DNA of 64,000 bases. Source: Dipteronia dyeriana. Taxonomy: Eukaryota > Streptophyta > Magnoliopsida > Sapindales > Sapindaceae. This document shows, piece after piece, positions 20,640 to 33,261 of the stretch. The notes under the pieces were generated by a model that searched no databases, was not told where the DNA came from, and was given only the letters and a program-made list of their open reading frames with translations. A program made the position numbers and the translations under genes. The stretch's first letter is position 1, and each line of letters starts with the position of its first letter. Location: NCBI GenBank assembly GCA_032871835.1, contig CM065297.1, positions 34,791,598 through 34,855,597 of the forward strand, written 5' to 3'.

Positions 20640-23600
20640 TCATCCCAACCAGAGGGACTCCATCGTAGAGGAGAAGGCTAGTAAAGCTAGATTAAGAGTC
20701 AAGGAATTTCCCAAGCTTGGGATGGCTTGACACTTAGAAATATTAACATCGACAAACAGAGCCTTAATGTCCAAGACAATAAAATTTACATCCCCTATAA
20801 ACGGATTAGGGCTGTTGAAAATAGAGGCAACACTAGGGGAAGAATTTTCAGCTAAAGAGATAAAAAGACCTAATGATTTAGCGAGTTGAAGGCCTTGGCG
20901 CAGAGCTATGAAATACCCTATCTCCTGAGCAAAAGAGCCTAGCAGAAGAAGAGACCAAGCAGCGAGCACCTTTCCTTTGCAGTCCTGGATTGTTGTACTT
21001 ACTCCAAAGATTTTACAATTTTTTGAGTGACAACAGCATAATTTAGCTTCAAGTGACCAGGAGGAGGAGCAATCCACTCTATAAGACGACCAAGGAAAGA
21101 AATATCAATAGGAGTGACAGCCTGTTTTGAGGGCTGGAACTCTAAGAGAAAAATTTCCAGCCTTTAAGAAGACCAATTCCGGCAGTCTAGCATTTCCTCC
21201 AACCCTGACAGTGTTACGGTTTTCCCAGAAAGCACAGGCAATCATACATAATAAGCATAAAACCTCACCTGAAACTCGATTTGATGTCCTCACAAAAATA
21301 TCCAAAGCCGGAAGCTTTCTAATATTTGTCAACATTGAGTTAAAAGCTGATAAGAACCAAACTTGTCTGGCCACTTTGCATCTGAAAATGGCATAGCTAG
21401 TGGATTCCGAGTGGGACGTATAGTTAAAACAGCTAGAAGAATTAATCACTCTTCTGGACAAGAGATTTTCCACAAAAGGGAGGGCATTCAAACAGGCACG
21501 CCAAACAAAAATTCTAACCTTTGGTGGAAGATTGAGTTTCCATAAACGGTTCCACCATTTGCTTGAAGAAGAGGATTTGAAACAGATGGTTGAAGCTTGT
21601 CTTGTAAGGCGAGACTGTAATCACTTCTAACTGTGTATTCGCCCTCTTTGTCGTAATGCCAGCGGAGGGTGTCTATTCCCCACTTCAAACTGACCTAAAT
21701 CGAGAGAATTGCTTCCCTATCAACTGGAAGCAACAACTGATTTATTCTATCATGGTTCCAGCCTCTCCGGGATCCATCCATAAGGTCAGACACACACAAA
21801 TTCAAGTCTGGGTCAAAAGTGACTAGCTTGAAAGAACTTCGACGAGGCACCCATTTGTCTTGAAAAACATTTATACTACAATCATCACCCACAGACCACC
21901 TTAGGCCTTTCGAAAGTAATTCCCTCCCTCTAACTAAACTTCTCCAGATGTAGGAACAACCCACTTTGGCAGGAGCAGAGAGAAAATCTGAATGACTGAA
22001 ATACTTTTCTCAGAGAACATGAGCTACCAGCGTAATGGGGTTGGACAGAATCCGCCAAGCTTGTTTTGCGAGCATGACTTGGTTGAACAGGGAAATGTCT
22101 TTAAAACCTATACCACCATGGCTTTTTGGGAGACAGTTTTTTCCAACTGACCTAACTGATCTTTCTATTACCATATTTCGAACCCCACCACAATTTGGAG
22201 AACATTGAGCCAAGATTATTGCACAGAGTAAGAGGGATATTAAACATGCTAATAATATATGAGGGAATAACTTGGGCTACCGCTTTGATGAGAATTTCTT
22301 TGGCCCCGAAAGAGAAATGGTTGCCTTTCCAGCTCTGAAGCTTCTTCCAAACTTTATCCTTGATATGGTTAAATGTCCTAATCTTGCTTCTACCAACCAT
22401 AAAAGGAGACCAAGATACTTTTCTTAGGAATTGCAATCCTGTATCTCAAGCGCACTCTGAAACTCCAATATGGAAACCAACAAAACCTTTGGACTGAAAG
22501 AAATTTTTGATTTGTTGAGATTGATTTGTTGGTTTGAACCCTTTTCATACACCTTGAGGATTTCCTTAATGCAGTCATAATTTGTAGACGAAGCCTTAAA
22601 GAACAGGATGTTATCATCCGCGAAGAACAGGTGGCTGATAAGAGGGTCCCCTCTACTGCATCTAATCTCCAAACCACACCCCAATATTTCAAACTTCGTA
22701 ATCAAACAAGAAAAAGCTTTCACACACAAGATGAAAAGGTAAGGGGACAAAATGCATCCTTGTCTTAGCCCTCGAGTAGGGGAGATAGAACATACTAGTT
22801 TGCCATTTATGAGGAAAGACAGCGACGACAACAATATACAATCTAAAACCAGAGAGACCTATTATGGCGAAAAAGCCATCTTCACCATAACCCTTTCCAG
22901 GAACTTCCATTATACCCTTTCGTAAGCTTTACTCATATCAAGTTTAATCGTCATTTGTCCCATCTTAACCGAATTCATACGGCCTAGAGAATGAAGATTT
23001 TCGAAAGCAACAAAAATATTATCAAAAATCTGTCAACCCTTTTACAAAAGCTGACTGGGCTGAAGAGATAATATGGGGAAGAATTCCTTTAAGTTTGGTA
23101 GCCATAACCTTTGTAACAACTTTATACACCATATTGCACAAAGAAATTGGGTGAAAGTCATTTAGATCGACAGGGGCACTTTGATTTCAGGATAAGAACA
23201 ACATTTGTGTTGCTGTAGTCCTTGATAGACATTTCTCTATTCAAAATCCGAAGACACATAATAGTAACGTCACCCCTATCACCTTCCAGGCATTTTGGAA
23301 AAAAATAGCATGGAAACCGTATGGTCCCAGAGCTTTTGTCTGGTTCAAATCAAAGACAACAGTCTTTATTTCCTCTTGAGTGTACCGAGCACTGAACTCT
23401 AATCTCATATCAGCCGATAGCTTAGCCTTTATGTCTCTAGATGCATTTTGGAGATCACACTCAGAGGGGTTGGAGAATCAAAAAGATAGAAGAAAAACTT
23501 TCATACCACATGTTTCAACCCCTCATCTGTTTCATGCGGACAGCTCTCATCATCTATAAGGTTAGTGATAAAGTTTTTTCTCCTTCTGGTAGTAACACGA

Positions 23601-24641
23601 GTGTGGAAATATTTTGAATTACGATCCCCCGCTTGGAGCCATTCAGCTCTCGAGCGTTGTCTCAAATATAACTCATCACAATCATTAAGACCTTCTACAT
23701 CCTTTTCCAGATTTTGTATGGACAGCATGACACTCGGCTTGTCACACTTTGAATACAACCTTTCAATTTCCCTATTTTTGTCCTCAATTTTCTTCCTGAC
23801 ATTTTCGAAACGGTGTTGACTCCAATCAATAAGTCTTGTACCACTCTCCTGTCATGTTGCTGTTAACACCTTACCGCAGTCCTCCTCTTTCAACCAGTAT
23901 GTTTAAAACAAAACTTCCTATCTCTACCATTAAGGAACGGAACTTTTGGGGAGCAATTCAGAAGAATATGGCAATGATCAGAGGTATAAAAACCCAAATG
24001 AGAAACCTTAGCATTCCTAAAGTGATCTCTCCAACCGCTATTAGCTAGGAATCTGCCTAATCTTTCTTGAATATTGTGCTTACCATCTCTTTTGTTATTC
24101 CAGGTAAGCCTGGGGCCTGATAAGCCCAAATCATAGACATTGCACTCGTCAACTGTTTGCCGAAAATTAAACATACCCGAGAAACATTTTTCTGAACTTC
24201 CCATTTTATCATTCATGATTAATAGTTCATTGAAATCCCCACTGCAAACCCACAGAAGATTGTCTATATCTTTTAGGCAACGAAGCAGATACCATGAACC
24301 CTTTCTGTTGTTGGCGATCGGGTCGCTGTAAAATCCTGTAAAACACCACATAAACCCATCAAGCATATTAATTCGAGCATCTATGTGCCTAGTTGAATAG
24401 GAAAGAACTGTAACATCCAAACAGTCTCTCCAAAAGAGGAGAAGACCACCACTGCTAAACTATCAACACAAAAACAACAATTGAAAATAAGCACAACTTT
24501 GAGATTTTTAACCTTAGAACCATTGATTTTCGTCTCCGAGAGAAAGACTAGATCAGGAGAATGTTTTTTGAGCAGCCTTTTCAAGGCTGCGAACGCACGG
24601 GGATTCCTCAGCCCTCACACATTCCAGCTAAGGCCTATCAT
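20640..24641 (-). pseudogene. LINE ORF2: endonuclease, RT, zf-RVT, RNase H
   Basis: ORF2 nicks target DNA and reverse-transcribes the LINE RNA. The start at 24641 gives MIGLSWNV, with the usual SWN element, then an in-frame TGA. The endonuclease continues with VFLSETKINGSKV, VCSGDFNELL, LGLSGPRLTWNNKRDG and YTSDHCHILL. The RT (about 23150-22150) has TRGLRQGCILSPYLF and the catalytic LFFADDNILFF, so both aspartates are present. Then come a [21 protein letters not shown] segment, a zinc-binding domain (21690-21440) and an RNase H remnant at 21077-20640 whose ESD-type motif reads ENS. Many stops and frameshifts. Confidence 0.85.
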
Positions 24642-24866
24642 TGTTCTCGACAGGCCTGGTCCTCAGGCTCTGTTGATATGTCAATTTTCAGACTCGAGTT
24701 CTCAATTCTTCGTTTCTTTGTAGCACTAATTTCCTTAGATAGTGGCTCAAAAATCATATTCCTTTTACATACTTGTAATTATGTGCCAGAAGTAGGGGAC
24801 AACATCTCTCTCTTATTTCTGGGAGAACAGGGGGTTCGTGCTTTTGAGGAGACTTAAAGCCCGTCA

Positions 24867-25378
24867 TGTAAGCATTTTTCATTTGTTGTTTTTAAAAAAT
24901 AAAAATGAAATGAAAACAATGTTTTTGGTTTTAGTTTCAAATTTTAAAAATGCGTCTGGTAGCATATATTGAAAACTGTATTTTAAAAATGAAAACGGAA
25001 AAATCGCGTCTGGTAGGTTAACCGAAAACTATCAAAAAATTGAAATATCAATTTTGACATTTTGTTTAATATTATTACAACTATAAACAAATTGATTATA
25101 TAATTAACCAATATAATTTTTATTTTGTAATTTTTAAATTAAACAAAAGTAACACGTCAAAAATTAATTCAAAAAAACATATCAAAAAATGAATTAAATT
25201 AATCAAAACTAAACTCTTAAATTATAAATAAATAATTACAATATATGTATATATATTATATACATATTATATTAAATATATATTAAATATTATTACATAT
25301 ATTATAATATTATATATATTATTTTATTATTATATTTTTAGACATATTTTTAGTTCTAATTGAAAATAAATTATTTTA

Positions 25379-25420
<42 letters not shown>

Positions 25421-25724
25421 CATTTTGGTTATTTGAAAATCTTGTCTCGTTTTGTCTTAATCATATCAAACACATAACAGTACAATTAATAATTTTTTTA
25501 AAAAAAAAATTATATATAAAAAAAGAGTGAAAAACAAAATAAAAAATAAAAAACAAAAAACAAAAAAAAAAGTATTTTATGTTTTTCAAATCTTTCACTT
25601 TTAACACTGGTTTTGTTTTGTTTTTTTAAATAAAATAAAAAACGGTTAATCAACGTGTTTTCGAAATCGTTTTTAAAAAGAAAAACAAAAATAGACTGAA
25701 AAACAGCTGCAAGACGAGACCTTA
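24867..25724. mobile_element. MITE-like element nested in LINE copy 2
   Basis: The left end (agcccgtcatgtaagc) resembles the complement of the right end (gctgcaagacgagacc). The sub-ends also pair: gcgtctggtaggttaaccg on the left faces cggttaatcaacgtg on the right. The interior is extremely AT-rich with no ORF. The phrase gcgtctggtag occurs twice (24951 and 25006). The tetramer ctta flanks both sides. Superfamily not assigned. Confidence 0.45.
25381..25414. repeat. (AT)n microsatellite
   Basis: Seventeen uninterrupted AT dinucleotides within the AT-rich nested element. Confidence 0.95.
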
Positions 25725-25873
25725 TATTTTATCGGTAAAACCTACTTTCTTAGTTTCTTCTCTACCAGAGGTGACGAAGATTTTGTATTTTGATATTTTA
25801 CTGGAGATTTTTTGATCTCATGGTGTCTTTGGAAAGGACTGGTTACAGTACTTGGTTGCATTCATCTAGTCAA

Positions 25874-26383
25874 CTGTCAACTTAATCAAGCCGATAAATT
25901 TTTTTTATTCCATAATTTATTCTCATAAACACGGACTACCACATATCGATAATCGTGGATAGTGTAATTTGAATATCCACCGCAAAAAGGAAGTGGACTA
26001 TACTCATTTAGATCATCATTCATGTAAATAAAATTTGATTGCATATTCAACATCAGATCTGCTTGATCTACGTTTGATTTGATCTTCCTAGTATTTTATA
26101 GATCAGAGCATATTGAAATGGTTCCCAATATTGACTATCCATAAAAATGATTTAAAAACAAATATTTTATTTAAAAATTTATTTATAAAAATATCTCAAT
26201 ACAAATTAACTAATAAGAATAAATTATTTTAATTAAAAACTAAATTTAATATTATTTACACCCATTATTTACACCAATCACATCTTCAAATGCTTTATTT
26301 GTTTTTCTTTAGGAAACAAATAAATGATTTATAAACCTTAATTTATTTATTTTTTTTACAAAAGAAACACTAGAAAAAAAAAG
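25874..26383. other. AT-rich spacer between two LINEs
   Basis: No ORF, repeat or RNA gene recognised. Confidence 0.5.
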
Positions 26384-26597
26384 TCATTAATGGAGATTTT
26401 TTTTTTGTTGATAAAATTGGATTGATCTAGAAGGAAAAAGCATCACAAACGATCATATGCCGAAAAACCCCAAGGCAGTATCCATCAATAATATAAAAAG
26501 AATAAAATGAAGAGTAACAAACACCAGAAAAACACAAAAACCAAGGGAAACAATCCTAACAAAAATATTGGCACGCAGGCCATAAAAATAAAAAACA

Positions 26598-29500
26598 TCA
26601 AGAAAAACAAAAGGACTCTCTACCCATGCAATCATTGTCAACCAATAAAGAGCATAAATACGGGGAGTTTGCCCACCACGAATCGACCTCTAACCCCAAA
26701 GCATGCTTAGAAAGAGCGTCTGCAACCTGATTCCCCTCCCTAAAGATTTGAGAAACCTGAAACTCCATTTTTGATATCTGATAGATACAGCGTTGCCAAG
26801 CCTGCTGAATCCGCCAAGGAACCTGTTCAGAGCGAAAGGAGAGCAGCTGAACCACATAAGAAGAATCACTCTCAAGCCAGATCCGATGCCACCTATTCTG
26901 CCAAGCAAAATTAATAGCTATCGAAGCTGTAAGAAGTTCCGCCTCAAATGCAAACACGTGATCAAGAGGAACAGCAAAACAACCCTTTACAAAAGCTTCA
27001 AAATTACGGAAAATACCCCCTCAACCCCCAGCACCTGGAGAACTCAAGGCGGTACCATTAGTATTAACTTTGGTCCAACCAGGACCCGGAGGCGACCAAA
27101 TCACACTCTTGATAACTAGGGCCCTAGCCGGACGGCCACGAAGATCAAACCGACGAAGAATCAAAAGATCATCTACACAATTACGCATACACCCAATCTC
27201 TAACCGATTAGCGTCAGACACCGCACGCCAAACAAAAGACAAAGCAGATCTGAAATCCATAGTCTTACTCTCAAAAATCCACTGGTTACCTGCAAGCCAC
27301 ACACTCCAAACCACAGCATGAATAACTGACTTTCATAAAACGCGCACCTGATTGCTAAACGAAACTGACATGGCCTGTGAAAAGAATGAACTCCAAGTAT
27401 CGACAGAAATACGTCGCTGTAAAGCTGAGAAAACCGCCTCCCAAAGAGCAACCGCTAAGGGGCATCGAATGAAAAGATGATCAGACGACTCACTGCTAAC
27501 CCCACAAACACTGCATCGGGAAGCTAAGTGAAACCCAACCCTACATAAGCGATCCTCTGTAGGAAGCCGATTCAACAAAAGACGCCATGTCAAAGCTGAC
27601 CGGGAGGGAGGGATAAAACGACATCAAACATCTCTCCACCAAGGGACTTGCGGAGAATCATGAATCATACAGGAATAAGATGACTTGCAAGAAACCTGCC
27701 CATCCCGAGAATGAGCCCACACCAAAGAATCTGTAACTGGAGAGATAGCAACACTATCGATCCGAGAACATAGATCTGGAAAACGGACTCAAAAACTATC
27801 ATCAAGAACCCATTTACCCTCATAAATAAAATCAGAAACACTTGCCTTGAGAAGGGTAGCCAAGTAATCAAGAATGGGAACCCCCAACCAATTATCGCGC
27901 CAAAAGTCTCGCTGAGAATTCTCTCCAATGAGCCAAATGCCCTCTTTGAGAAGATCTGAATAGTGAGAGTGGAAAGAAGGCCAAATCGATGAAGTGACAT
28001 ACCCCCCATGAAAGTTTTGAAGCTGCGTGAGATACCGCTCCCTCAGAAACGAAAAAGCAAAACTCTCAGAGGTCATAAACTTCCAGGTGAGCTTCTTTAA
28101 AAGAGAATCATTCAGTAACCCCAGATCCTTCAAACCAAGATCACCTTGAGAGTAAGGCTTACAACAACGACCCCAAGCAACCCAAATCAGTTTAGTCTCC
28201 TCACAAGAACCTGTCCATAAAAAATTTCTCAACTTACGATTAACCAACCGTAGCAAAGAAGAAGGCCATTTGTAGATCATGAATGAATGCACAAAGGATC
28301 CCGTAATGACATACTTGATCAGAGTAGCGTGACGGGCCAAAGAAAAGGCTTTCCCCTTCCAATTAGCAAACTTAGATAGGATTTTATCCGTTATAGGCTG
28401 TAACACAGACTTCTTGGGTTTTCCTCGAAATAACGGTACCCCCAAGTATGAGAAAGGCAACCGACCAATCTGTATACCAACCAAGGACTGCAATCTACCA
28501 ATCCGGGAAGGGGAAATAGAAGATCCAAAATAGATAGATGACTTACCCCAATTAACCAACTAACCTGAAATGTTACCATAAACCTCAAAAGAACTCATGA
28601 TATTCTTCAGATTCTGAACCGTGCCTCTGTAAAAAAATCAGAACATCATCTGCATAAAGCAAATGAGTAGGAGCAGAAAATCCCCTCGAAGAAGAAATAG
28701 GCAATAACTGAGAAAAATCCACCATCCTCGATAACAGTCGAATAAGGAAATCCTCCATAATACCAAACAAGAGAGGGGATAGAGGGTCACCCTGACGAAC
28801 CCCTCTAAAACAATGAAAATAACCCTCTAGGGACCCATTAATCAACACCGAAAGCCTCGAAGATCTTAGGATGCAATCAATCCAATCCATAAAAATTTGA
28901 GAAAACCCAAAAGCTTGAAGCACTCTACGAAGAAAAGACCAATCCAACGTATCGAAAGCTTTACGGATATCTATCTTTATGGCCAAGTTACCTCCATAAC
29001 ACTTCGTATGCAACACATTCACACAATCAGAAGCTAAAGCGATACAGTCCTCAATGTGACGGTCCCGAATAAACCCAAACTGATAAGGAGAGACTATCCT
29101 AGCTGCAATCTGAGCTAACCGATCTGCCAAAATTTTGGAAGAGATTTTGAACAAGAAGTTACTAAGCACAATCGGACGAAACTAGTCTATCGAAATCGAA
29201 TCCTTCTGCTTCGAAAGAAGAACAATGAAACTGTAGTTCAATCCTGGAAAAATAACCCCTGTACGGAAAAAATCCTGAACCGCAAAAACCACGTCACTAC
29301 CCACCACCTCCCAACAACACTGATAGAACCTTCCGGAGAAACCATCTGGCCCAGGAGCAGAGGCTGCATCCATAGCAAAAACCGCAACATGGATATCGCC
29401 CGTCGAATGAGAGCTAATCAGAAAAGCATTTTCCACATCAGTCACCAAAGAAGGAATCACATCCTCCACCACCGAGAAATCTGTCTCAACCCGAGAAGAA

Positions 29501-30730
29501 TCCAAAGAAAAGAGATTAGAAAATAACTTGGTTTTTATGATCCCTGGTAATCAAACAGTCATCACTAAACACCTCATTAATTGAAAGAGAAGACAAAGCT
29601 TTCTGGTACTGTCTACGCCTGACAGAGGCATGAAAGAATGATGAATTACGGTCACCATCTTGTAGCCACTTCACTCTTGATCAATAACGATAAAAGCACT
29701 CTTGTCTGCGTAACAACACATCAAGCTCATGATGAACTCGAGACTCGGCCAAGAAAAGCTTCTCTGAAAAACCCATATTAGACATCTGAAGCTGAATAGA
29801 CTGAAGCTCTGCTGATTTCCCAAAAATCTTGGAATTTAGATCCCCGAAAACCTCACAATTTCTAGTTTTTTGTGCATTTTTTAACCTATTCAACTTGTTG
29901 ATAACCACCTGAGGAGGATTACCCACATAAGAGGAACTCTAAATACGACGAACTAAAGCCATAAAATCTAGGTGATCCAACCACATGCTCTGGAACCGGA
30001 AAGGCCTAAGACTAAATTTCACAATATCCGACAACCGAATCACCAACGGACAATGATCGGAAAATCTATGAGAGAGAGCCACAAAAGAAATGTCCCGCCA
30101 ACAGGAAATACAACACTCAGAAACCAAAGCTCTATCTAACCTCCTCTCAACTCTAGTACGGGGATAACGACCCCTAGCCCAAGTGAAACGAGCACCCTGG
30201 GATCGAACACCAACCAACTCACAATCCACAATAACAGACTTGAAATCCTCACAGGAGCTACGGGCTGGAGAATGAAGGCCTAAAGACTCATGAGCTCCCA
30301 AAACCGTGTTAAAATCACCCACAACCAACCAAGAGGAAGAAACCAAGCTGACCATGTCCCGAAGAGACTGCCAAAGCGATCTTCGGACAACCGTCGACGT
30401 ACTCGCATGAACAAAAGTGAAATAATGCAACAGAGAGTTAACCGTGATCGAAATAGTAAGTTGTTGCTCATAAAACAGGACAATCTGACCATCAGAAAAA
30501 AAATCACAAGAAAATACCCAAATTGTCGGTAAAAGACCACCCCTATCATTCAAGCCCACTAAATGAAGACCGATAGAATACCAGAAACAAGAAGAGATAG
30601 AAGTAAAAGCTACCATAGGCTCAGCAATACAAACCAAAGAAGGTCGGTGTAAAAGACACAAATCTCTATGAACACGCCTCGTAGACCCATTCCCAATACC
30701 ATGACAATTCTAGTAAAAGACCCTAATCAT
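26598..30730 (-). pseudogene. LINE ORF2: endonuclease, RT, zf-RVT, RNase H
   Basis: ORF2 starts at 30730 (MIRVFY), but codon 7, where Trp of the WN motif belongs, is TAG. The endonuclease (to 29939) has LVCIAEPMV, WLVVGDFNTVLG, GARFTWARGRY and RFSDHCPLVIRL. The RT (29505-27789) has SAPGPDGFSGRFYQ, PYQFGFIRDRHIEDC, KIDIRKAFDTLDWSF, FRGVRQGDPLSPLLF and an intact THLLYADDVLIFLQ. A zinc-binding domain (TWRLLLNRLPTEDRL, SRCSVCGVSSESSDHLFIRC) and RNase H (MFAFEAELLTASIAI, LESDSSYVVQLL, REGNQVADALSKHA) follow. The first RNase H aspartate appears as Asn (KVNTNGT). Stops include 29188-29190, 27786-27788, 27330-27332 and one near 27020. About 1,375 codons. Confidence 0.9.
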
Positions 30731-32685
30731 TGGAAATGCTAGAAGAAGTCTGCATCTTGGACTTTAGCTTCGTCAGCCTACGTGTAATCATCGTCGTTCT
30801 CTGAGAAATATTGCTATCATCTAATCCTTCCGCCTCAGTTTGAAAAGGCCCATGAAGAACCACCAATGAGACGGAGCTCAACCTGGGAGTCAGAGGCCGA
30901 AAGTCTAGAACTCTGGGTAGAAGCAGTAACCAAAGAGTAAATCTGAGAAGATCCCGAACATTCATTCCTAACCCCATGAGCAGCTTACTGAATCGGCTGA
31001 CGCTGATGTGAGAAAGGTCACACAATAGTAGGAACCGTCTGAACCAATGAATCTATGACCGGAAGAGCATGGTTCGGAGCAGTGGAATGACCATCAAAAA
31101 CCAGACCCGAAGTAGAAGAGGACTCCAATATCATCTCAGATCCCAAAAAGGAAGAAGCCTGACCCACTGACAAATCCAATCTCAAATCAGACCTAATATC
31201 CATAGGAGAGTCATGAACCACCAAGACATTAGAAACCAGGACTACTGCTGAAGACCTAGGACTTATCGGGATTACCTTAACACTCCCAGACTGCTGATCA
31301 TGTGAAACGGTTAAAGATGTAGAATCAGATAAAATAGCTGAAACAATCGGATCTGAAGAAGCTAACAAAACATCATTAAGAGAATCATCACTTCGCCCCC
31401 CTTTTTTGGGGCAAACCAACATGTGCAGCCACCACTGAAATAGTAGGACCCACCGAGAAAGTTAAACTTGGTGAAGCAACTACATTAGTAGAAGAACCCA
31501 TACTCAAAACCGGATCTGAACCTGCCGAAGAATGAACCACTATAGAATCCAGAGACCCTAAATCCTGCTGAATGGCGGCAAATACATTAGAAACCGGAAC
31601 TTTCGTCCGAGTACCAGAAATAGGACGATAAACTAGTTTAGAAGCACGGTTTCGGGGAATCTGAAACCCCTCATCAACAACAATCGTGGCTGGATCATCT
31701 CTAGCTAAATTAGGCTTACTAGAGTTAACAAGAAACACTTTGCCGGATTTGTTCCAACGACAAACATTGGGCAAATGACCAATTGAGGAACAAGTTGAAC
31801 AGAAAGCTGGAAGATTCTCATATTCCACTGAAATAAAAGAACTATGAGAATCATCTCTCTCAAGAAGCAAAGAAGATGGAGGCACATTAGACACATCAAT
31901 ATCCACCAGAACACATGCAAAATGTCCAAAATCACCTTCCACAGTAGCCCTATCCAGTCATAAAGGCATTCGATCCCTCTAGCAAAATCAGAGACAATCT
32001 TCGGATGCCAGTATTCCCATGAAAGATCAAAAAACCGGACCCAAACCTAAGCATTTGAAGACTTTTGTAATGCCGGATTAAAATCAGGAATCCAAGGCTG
32101 AAGCCTTAAAACACCTGGTTTAAGACTAAGAGACCCCAAACTTCAAACCATATTCTTGTCAACATCTGAATTCAACATAATTTGGAAGTACCCCTTACCT
32201 AAAGAAATCGGCCTCCAAGCAGAGTTCAGCTTCCAAACAGACTGCAACTTGGCTTTAAGATCAACCAACTTCCAAGGCTTCTCACCACTAAAAAGGACAA
32301 CCCGACCAATGCGAGAATACTTACAAGCTTCCAATCTAGATTTATAAGCAGAGGGATCCACCCGAACAGCCACATAACCACCCTTTTTCGAAAGAATCAA
32401 AGGACCAGAAACATAATCCCCTGGAATCGGGGCAGCCTTAAAAAGATCCGTAAAAGAAGAACCCCTAATAGATGACATAGGCAAGGAGCTACCCACAGGC
32501 GGATCCACCTCGCCAACAACAACTTTACCTCTAGCACACACCTCACCAGATGTGAGAGGAACAACCTGGGAAGAGGAATTCACTCCACTCACCGTACTCA
32601 AACCAACCTGACTAGTCGAGATGGAAGCCACTGCTATCGGAGAACACAAAGCGGCCTCTATACACATAGGATCCATAGAGCCCAA
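30723..32685 (-). pseudogene. LINE ORF1 (DUF4283-type RNA-binding protein)
   Basis: ORF1 of plant L1 elements packages the LINE RNA. The N-terminal part (32685-32143) contains the start of a DUF4283-like domain (GGYVAVRVD, LKAKLQSVWKLNSAWRPISLGKGYFQIML). It continues in shifted frames to VDIDVSNVPPSSLLLERDD and a CCHC zinc knuckle near 31830-31790 (FCSTCSSIGHLPNVC). A long serine-rich linker follows and a basic end (TRRLTKLKSKMQ). The stop at 30725-30723 overlaps the ORF2 ATG at 30730-30728 in ATGATTAG, an arrangement that would suit termination-reinitiation. At least three frame changes occur. Confidence 0.78.
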
Positions 32686-33261
32686 TATACTGTAGCGAAA
32701 TCACTGTAGCATAATATTGTAGTAAAAGTACTATAGCGAATCACTGTAGCATCTAACGGAAACACTGTAGCAGTGACGGAACACTGTAGCAGCAACCACT
32801 ATTCACTATATTTAGGGATCCCTCATCTATCCAAAAAACAAACCAAAATAGAAATCTTGAAACGGACGTAACTTAGTGCCGCAAACCCCAAATCACAAAT
32901 TTCTTGATTCTAAGTTGCATAAAAAATCACAATCTACAATCTTGAAGAAGGGAAAATGAACAGAATCTTACCGGAAGAGAGCCGAAAAAGCAAAACGGTT
33001 GTGTAACCCTAAAATAAAAGGCAAACCAGTGCAGAAACTTAAAATGGACATAAATCTATGAAGACAACTCCAAATCACCAGATTCTTGATTCCAAATTGC
33101 ATAAAATTTTACGATCTACAACTTTGATGAAGAACATAAGATCAGAATCTGACCGGAAGAGGCTCGAATTCACAAAACGGCGCCCAAAACGTCTTTTTAT
33201 ATTTAAAATCTTTAAGTTCTGCCTAGTTCTCCCAATAAACTCTCCCAATAAACTCTGCCTC
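32686..33261 (-). promoter_or_regulatory. 5' leader of LINE copy 3 with tandem repeats
   Basis: About 575 bp between the 5' TSD and ORF1. Two diverged copies of a ~182-bp unit are visible: aatcacaaatttcttgattc at 32891 and aatcaccagattcttgattc at 33073, with accggaagag near the end of each. Next to ORF1 (32690-32800) the motif cactgtagc or a close variant occurs about seven times. At the far 5' end ctcccaataaact is duplicated (33229-33256). Internal promoters of LINEs lie in this leader, so the repeats are candidate promoter units. Confidence 0.6.

Larger units (their letters stand above)
20587..25863 (-). mobile_element. LINE (L1-type), copy 2, with nested MITE
   Basis: The - strand ORF2 runs from 24641 to 20640 and ends at a short poly(A) (T run 20587-20592). 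The 10-mer tcatctagtc lies directly outside the tail (20577-20586) and again at 25864-25873, a perfect candidate TSD. This places the LINE 5' end at 25863, with a MITE-like element (24867-25724) inserted in its 5' part. ORF1 is not recognisable, so the LINE was probably 5'-truncated. If the TSD is a coincidence, the 5' end is near 24860. Confidence 0.72.
26397..33261 (-). mobile_element. LINE (L1-type), copy 3, near full length
   Basis: A 6.9-kb element on the - strand with a tandem-repeat 5' leader, ORF1, ORF2 and a short poly(A) (T run 26397-26406). The 15-mer tcattaatggagatt occurs at 26384-26398 and at 33262-33276, a perfect TSD apart from ambiguity where it runs into the poly(A). Both coding regions are present with scattered stops and some frameshifts, so it is a relatively recent full-length insertion that has decayed. 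Confidence 0.92.
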
